A stretch of 35,759 nucleotides of DNA from an uncultured Muribaculaceae bacterium (GTDB taxonomy: Bacteria; Bacteroidota; Bacteroidia; Bacteroidales; Muribaculaceae). The DNA lies in contig CAJUAR010000025.1 in NCBI GenBank assembly GCA_910584495.1, forward strand, positions 1 to 35,759, given 5' to 3'. The translations under genes were made by a program, and so were the position numbers. Of this stretch, positions 32,778-35,759 are shown piece after piece (position 1 is the stretch's first letter; the number at the start of each line of letters is the position of its first letter). Below the pieces are notes generated by a model that saw only the letters and a program-made list of their open reading frames with translations, searched no databases and had not been told where the DNA came from.

Positions 32778-34250
32778 ATGAATAAAAAACTATACAGCCC
32801 CCTAATCTTTGAGCTGTCAAATGCCGGAAGCAAAGGTTTTTCGCTCCCTCATTACGACTATGGCAAAATAAATGACACGTTGCCGGATAATCTGCTTCGC
32901 ACATCACCGGCAAACCTCCCCGAAGTGGACGAACCAACGCTCGTGCGTCATTACACCAACAGCAGCAACAATAATTTCGGAGTCGACACAGGTTTCTACC
33001 CACTGGGGTCGTGCACAATGAAATATAACCCCAAAATCAACGAAGCTGCCGTGGAGCTTGCCCAAGTTGCGAACTTACATCCGGCCCAGCCTGCCGACAC
33101 CGTGCAAGGTGCTCTGAAAATCTATCGCACCCTCGAAAAAGCTTTGTGCGAAATTGGAGGAATGAGCGAGTTTACACTCAATCCATTTGCCGGAGCCCAC
33201 GGCGAATACACCGGCTTGATGGTGATTCGCGCATACCATCAGAGCCGTGCCGACGAAGCTCGTCGCAAAGTACTCGTTCCCGATTCAGCTCACGGCACAA
33301 ATCCGGCAAGCGCAGCCATGGCCGGATTTGACATTGTCGAAGTAAAAAGCCTTGCTGACGGCACTGTCGACCTCGACGACCTATCGTCGAAACTTGGCGA
33401 TGACGTGGCGGCAATGATGATGACAAATCCTAACACCGTAGGAATGTTCGAAAAAAACATACCTGCGATTGCAAAAGCTGTCCATCAAGCCGGTGCCCTG
33501 CTCTACTACGATGGCGCAAACCTCAACCCTATGCTTGGCATTGCACGTCCGGGCGACATGGGCTTCGATGTGATGCACATCAACCTGCACAAAACTTTCT
33601 CCACTCCACATGGAGGCGGCGGCCCTGGAGCCGGTCCCGTAGGCGTACGCGCCGGCCTCGAACAGTTCCTGCCCAACCCAAGAGTGACGGTAGATGCCAA
33701 TGGAAAATTAAGCGTGGAAATGAACAGCACCGCTTTTGGCCAAATCAGCGCATGGCTCGGCAATTTTACAGTGCTTATCAAGGCCTTGGCCTATATTCTA
33801 AACATGGGTGCCGAAGGATTGTCGAAAGCCGGAAAGCTTGCCACACTCAATGCCAATTACATAATGCACTCGCTCCGCGACCTCTTCAAGCTGCCGATAG
33901 ACGGACCTTGCAAACATGAGTTTGTTTTCGACGGCCTGGCCGACAAAAGTACCGGCGTAACAACACTCCATGTTGCAAAGGCACTCCTCGACCATGGATT
34001 CCATGCTCCGACCATCTACTTTCCCCTGCTCTTCCATGAAAGCCTGATGATTGAACCAACCGAAACTGAATCTAAACGAACGCTCGACGAGTTCATAGAA
34101 GTGATGCGCAACATCGCACTCGAAGCTTCGTCAAATCCGGACAAAATAAAAAATGCGCCCTACGAAACGCCGGTGTCGCATCCCGACGAAGACTCGGCAG
34201 CTCTCAAGCCCATCCTCACATACATGGACCTATGCACTACGACATTATAA
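32778..34250 (+). CDS. gcvPB: glycine dehydrogenase (decarboxylating) subunit 2
   Basis: This is the C-terminal, PLP-carrying half of the P protein. The 490-aa product shows GFYPLGSCTMKYNPK, LNPFAGAHGEYTGLM, VPDSAHGTNPASAAMAGF and the PLP lysine in HINLHKTFSTPHGGGGPGAG near residue 272. It forms the catalytic heterotetramer with GcvPA. Its 3' end overlaps the dihydrolipoyl dehydrogenase start by 19 bp, so translation is coupled. Confidence 0.97.
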   Translation: MNKKLYSPLIFELSNAGSKGFSLPHYDYGKINDTLPDNLLRTSPANLPEVDEPTLVRHYTNSSNNNFGVDTGFYPLGSCTMKYNPKINEAAVELAQVANLHPAQPADTVQGALKIYRTLEKALCEIGGMSEFTLNPFAGAHGEYTGLMVIRAYHQSRADEARRKVLVPDSAHGTNPASAAMAGFDIVEVKSLADGTVDLDDLSSKLGDDVAAMMMTNPNTVGMFEKNIPAIAKAVHQAGALLYYDGANLNPMLGIARPGDMGFDVMHINLHKTFSTPHGGGGPGAGPVGVRAGLEQFLPNPRVTVDANGKLSVEMNSTAFGQISAWLGNFTVLIKALAYILNMGAEGLSKAGKLATLNANYIMHSLRDLFKLPIDGPCKHEFVFDGLADKSTGVTTLHVAKALLDHGFHAPTIYFPLLFHESLMIEPTETESKRTLDEFIEVMRNIALEASSNPDKIKNAPYETPVSHPDEDSAALKPILTYMDLCTTTL

Positions 34251-35530
34251 TTATTGGAGCCGGCCCCGGCGGCTATGAAACAGCTGCCGAGGCCGCTGCT
34301 CTCGGCCACAAAGTAGCCCTTATCGAACGTGACCGTCTGGGCGGAACATGCCTAAACCGCGGATGCATTCCGACAAAATGCCTTTGTGCCGTGGCAGAGC
34401 AGCTACTCTCCGTTTCGCAGCCTCTGCCAGGCATCAAAACCACTGTTGAGGCCGACTATACGGCAGCTCATGCACGCATAGCCCCCATTGTAGAAGAACT
34501 CACCGACGGCATTGTCCAAATGCTCGAAGGTGTCGATATTATCAAAGGAGAAGCCGCACTTGCCGGCAATGATTGTGTTTCTGTCAATGGCAAATTGCTC
34601 AACGCAGACAAAATTATCATTGCCACAGGTTCTGCTCCGGCAAGCCTTCGCATACCGGGGGCTGAACATGCTATGGACAGCAACACTTTCCTTGCACTCA
34701 ACAAACTGCCTGAACATTTAACCATAATCGGAGGAGGTGTAATAGGTCTTGAATTTGCATCTATTGCAGCAACATTCGGCAGCAAGGTGACTGTTGTTGA
34801 ATTCTGCAAGGAAATATTGCCGGGCATTGATGCCGATATTGCCAAAAGGCTCCGCTCGGCCTTGACAAAACGCGGAATAGATATTATCACCGATGCATGT
34901 GTAAAAGAAATAGCAGCAGACTACTCTGTGACCTACGAACGCCGTGGTAAAACAGCCTCAGTTTCATCCGATGCTATTCTTATGGCCGTTGGTCGCCGAC
35001 CAGTAGTCCCGTCTGGTCTCGACAAAGCCGGCGTTGCAACCAACGCTCGCGGTTATATAACTGTCGACGACAACATGGCAACAACAGCACCGGGCATTTT
35101 TGCTATTGGCGATGTCAACGGCTTGAGCATGCTCGCCCACAGCGCGGCAGCCCAGGGTCGACGAGCCCTCGAACTGCCAGTCGACCTATCTGTCGTGCCT
35201 TCCATAGTTTTCACTGTTCCTCAGCTGGCAAGCGTAAAACGGACTGAAACCGCTATTACAGAGACAGCCAAAACACCCTACTCTTCCATAGGTTATGCAC
35301 TTGCCGCCGGTTTCGAAGGAATTCTGAAACTCGGCTACAATCCGCAAAATGGACAGATAACATCATGCACTGCTCTTGGCCCCCACGCCGCCGACCTTGT
35401 AGCACAAGCCGCTACAGCCATAAATGCACACAACACCGTCGACCAGTTTAGCCAAAGCATCGCAGCGCATCCCAGCATGTCAGAAATTCTCACGACAACA
35501 TCAGCAAAATTGTTAAATAATAATAAATAA
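34232..35530 (+). CDS. lpdA: dihydrolipoyl dehydrogenase
   Basis: This FAD enzyme (L protein) reoxidises the dihydrolipoyl arm of GcvH and passes electrons to NAD. Landmarks are IIIGAGPGGYETAAEA (FAD), GGTCLNRGCIPTK with the redox Cys pair, IIGGGVIGLEFAS (NAD), GIFAIGDVNG, and the C-terminal catalytic AAHPSMSEI. At 432 aa it is shorter than the usual 450-475 because the dimer-interface domain is trimmed around SVKRTETAITETAK. The catalytic His and Glu are kept, so it should be active. It completes the lplA-gcvT-gcvH-gcvPA-gcvPB-lpdA set. Confidence 0.94.
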   Translation: MHYDIIIIGAGPGGYETAAEAAALGHKVALIERDRLGGTCLNRGCIPTKCLCAVAEQLLSVSQPLPGIKTTVEADYTAAHARIAPIVEELTDGIVQMLEGVDIIKGEAALAGNDCVSVNGKLLNADKIIIATGSAPASLRIPGAEHAMDSNTFLALNKLPEHLTIIGGGVIGLEFASIAATFGSKVTVVEFCKEILPGIDADIAKRLRSALTKRGIDIITDACVKEIAADYSVTYERRGKTASVSSDAILMAVGRRPVVPSGLDKAGVATNARGYITVDDNMATTAPGIFAIGDVNGLSMLAHSAAAQGRRALELPVDLSVVPSIVFTVPQLASVKRTETAITETAKTPYSSIGYALAAGFEGILKLGYNPQNGQITSCTALGPHAADLVAQAATAINAHNTVDQFSQSIAAHPSMSEILTTTSAKLLNNNK

Positions 35531-35563
35531 TAGAACTATCCTAAATTTATCAATATTTTTTCA

Positions 35564-35571
35564 TACCTTTG
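35564..35571 (+). promoter_or_regulatory. -7 box of ssrA
   Basis: TACCTTTG matches TAnnTTTG and lies about 40 bp before the mature tmRNA 5' end, leaving a short leader for 5' processing. A small stem, GATGC-AGAG-GCATC (35582-35595), lies in that leader. Confidence 0.45.
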
Positions 35572-35612
35572 CAAGCTAAATGATGCAGAGGCATCGTTGC
35601 AACACTCATTTC

Positions 35613-35759
35613 GGGGCTGACCGGTTTTGACAGCGTGTAGAAGTGGTGTGTAAGCGTGCAGAGCAATGAGGTCAAAGCTCTATAATAACCGGCTTCAAAC
35701 AATTTAAATGGCGAAAATAACTACGCTCTTGCTGCTTGATTGAAGTACAGTAGATCAGC
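35613..35759 (+). ncRNA. ssrA: transfer-messenger RNA (5' part, runs off the window end)
   Basis: GGGGCTGACCGGTTTTGACA at 35613 is the conserved tmRNA 5' end that forms the tRNA-like acceptor and D-arm region. About 95 nt later the tag reading frame is visible from about 35707: (N)GENNYALAA, then TGA at 35737-35739. tmRNA rescues stalled ribosomes and adds this degradation tag; the ALAA end is recognised by ClpXP-type proteases. The 3' half, including the CCA-bearing acceptor strand, lies beyond the window. Confidence 0.92.

Noticed and set aside
1..35759. CRISPR array
   Set aside because: No series of regularly spaced identical repeats was seen on reading the window, and no cas genes are present.

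Overview
The window looks like a chromosomal segment of a Bacteroidales bacterium, possibly a Muribaculaceae-type gut organism (the family is an inference). The signs are repeated TAnnTTTG -7 promoter boxes, weak Shine-Dalgarno sequences, a Bacteroidetes-type tyrosine recombinase, a split glycine decarboxylase (gcvPA/gcvPB), and a tmRNA tag ending NNYALAA.

Left flank (1-14.8 kb) is ordinary core genome. It holds a ROK-family regulator, a VOC (glyoxalase-fold) protein, a flavin reductase/nitroreductase pair, a GNAT acetyltransferase plus glutaminase on the minus strand, ftsY-rimO-isochorismate synthase, two tandem SGNH hydrolases overlapping a LolE/FtsX-like permease, and rsfS-ftsH ending at a long hairpin.

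The accessory island (about 14.8-28.7 kb) opens with a tyrosine recombinase directly behind ftsH. Next come a terminator, a long palindrome, a gene remnant and a YkvA/DUF1232 gene. Then follows one tightly packed co-directional operon (17.1-28.7 kb), visibly AT-richer than the flanks. In order it encodes a frameshifted ECF-sigma-like protein, a short dynamin-like GTPase, a long dynamin-family GTPase with coiled coils, a protein with a C-terminal membrane hairpin, a 1179-aa HerA/FtsK-like ATPase with Ser/His-rich linkers around a hydrophobic Gly-rich segment, an HExxH metallopeptidase, a 111-aa unknown, two small precursor-like peptides, a radical SAM/SPASM maturase, a 165-aa unknown and a 125-aa unknown. 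Many junctions are ATGA overlaps, and the operon ends at two terminators. Four of its products share a short motif L-N-x-P-[I/T]-D near the N terminus or just before a putative core peptide. I infer a peptide- or protein-modifying and possibly membrane-remodelling/export system. This is the best candidate here for an undescribed system; its function cannot be read from sequence alone.

Right flank (28.8-35.8 kb) is core again: lipoate-protein ligase, gcvT-gcvH-gcvPA-gcvPB and dihydrolipoyl dehydrogenase form a complete glycine cleavage module with its own lipoylation enzyme, followed by the 5' part of the tmRNA gene ssrA, which runs off the window end.
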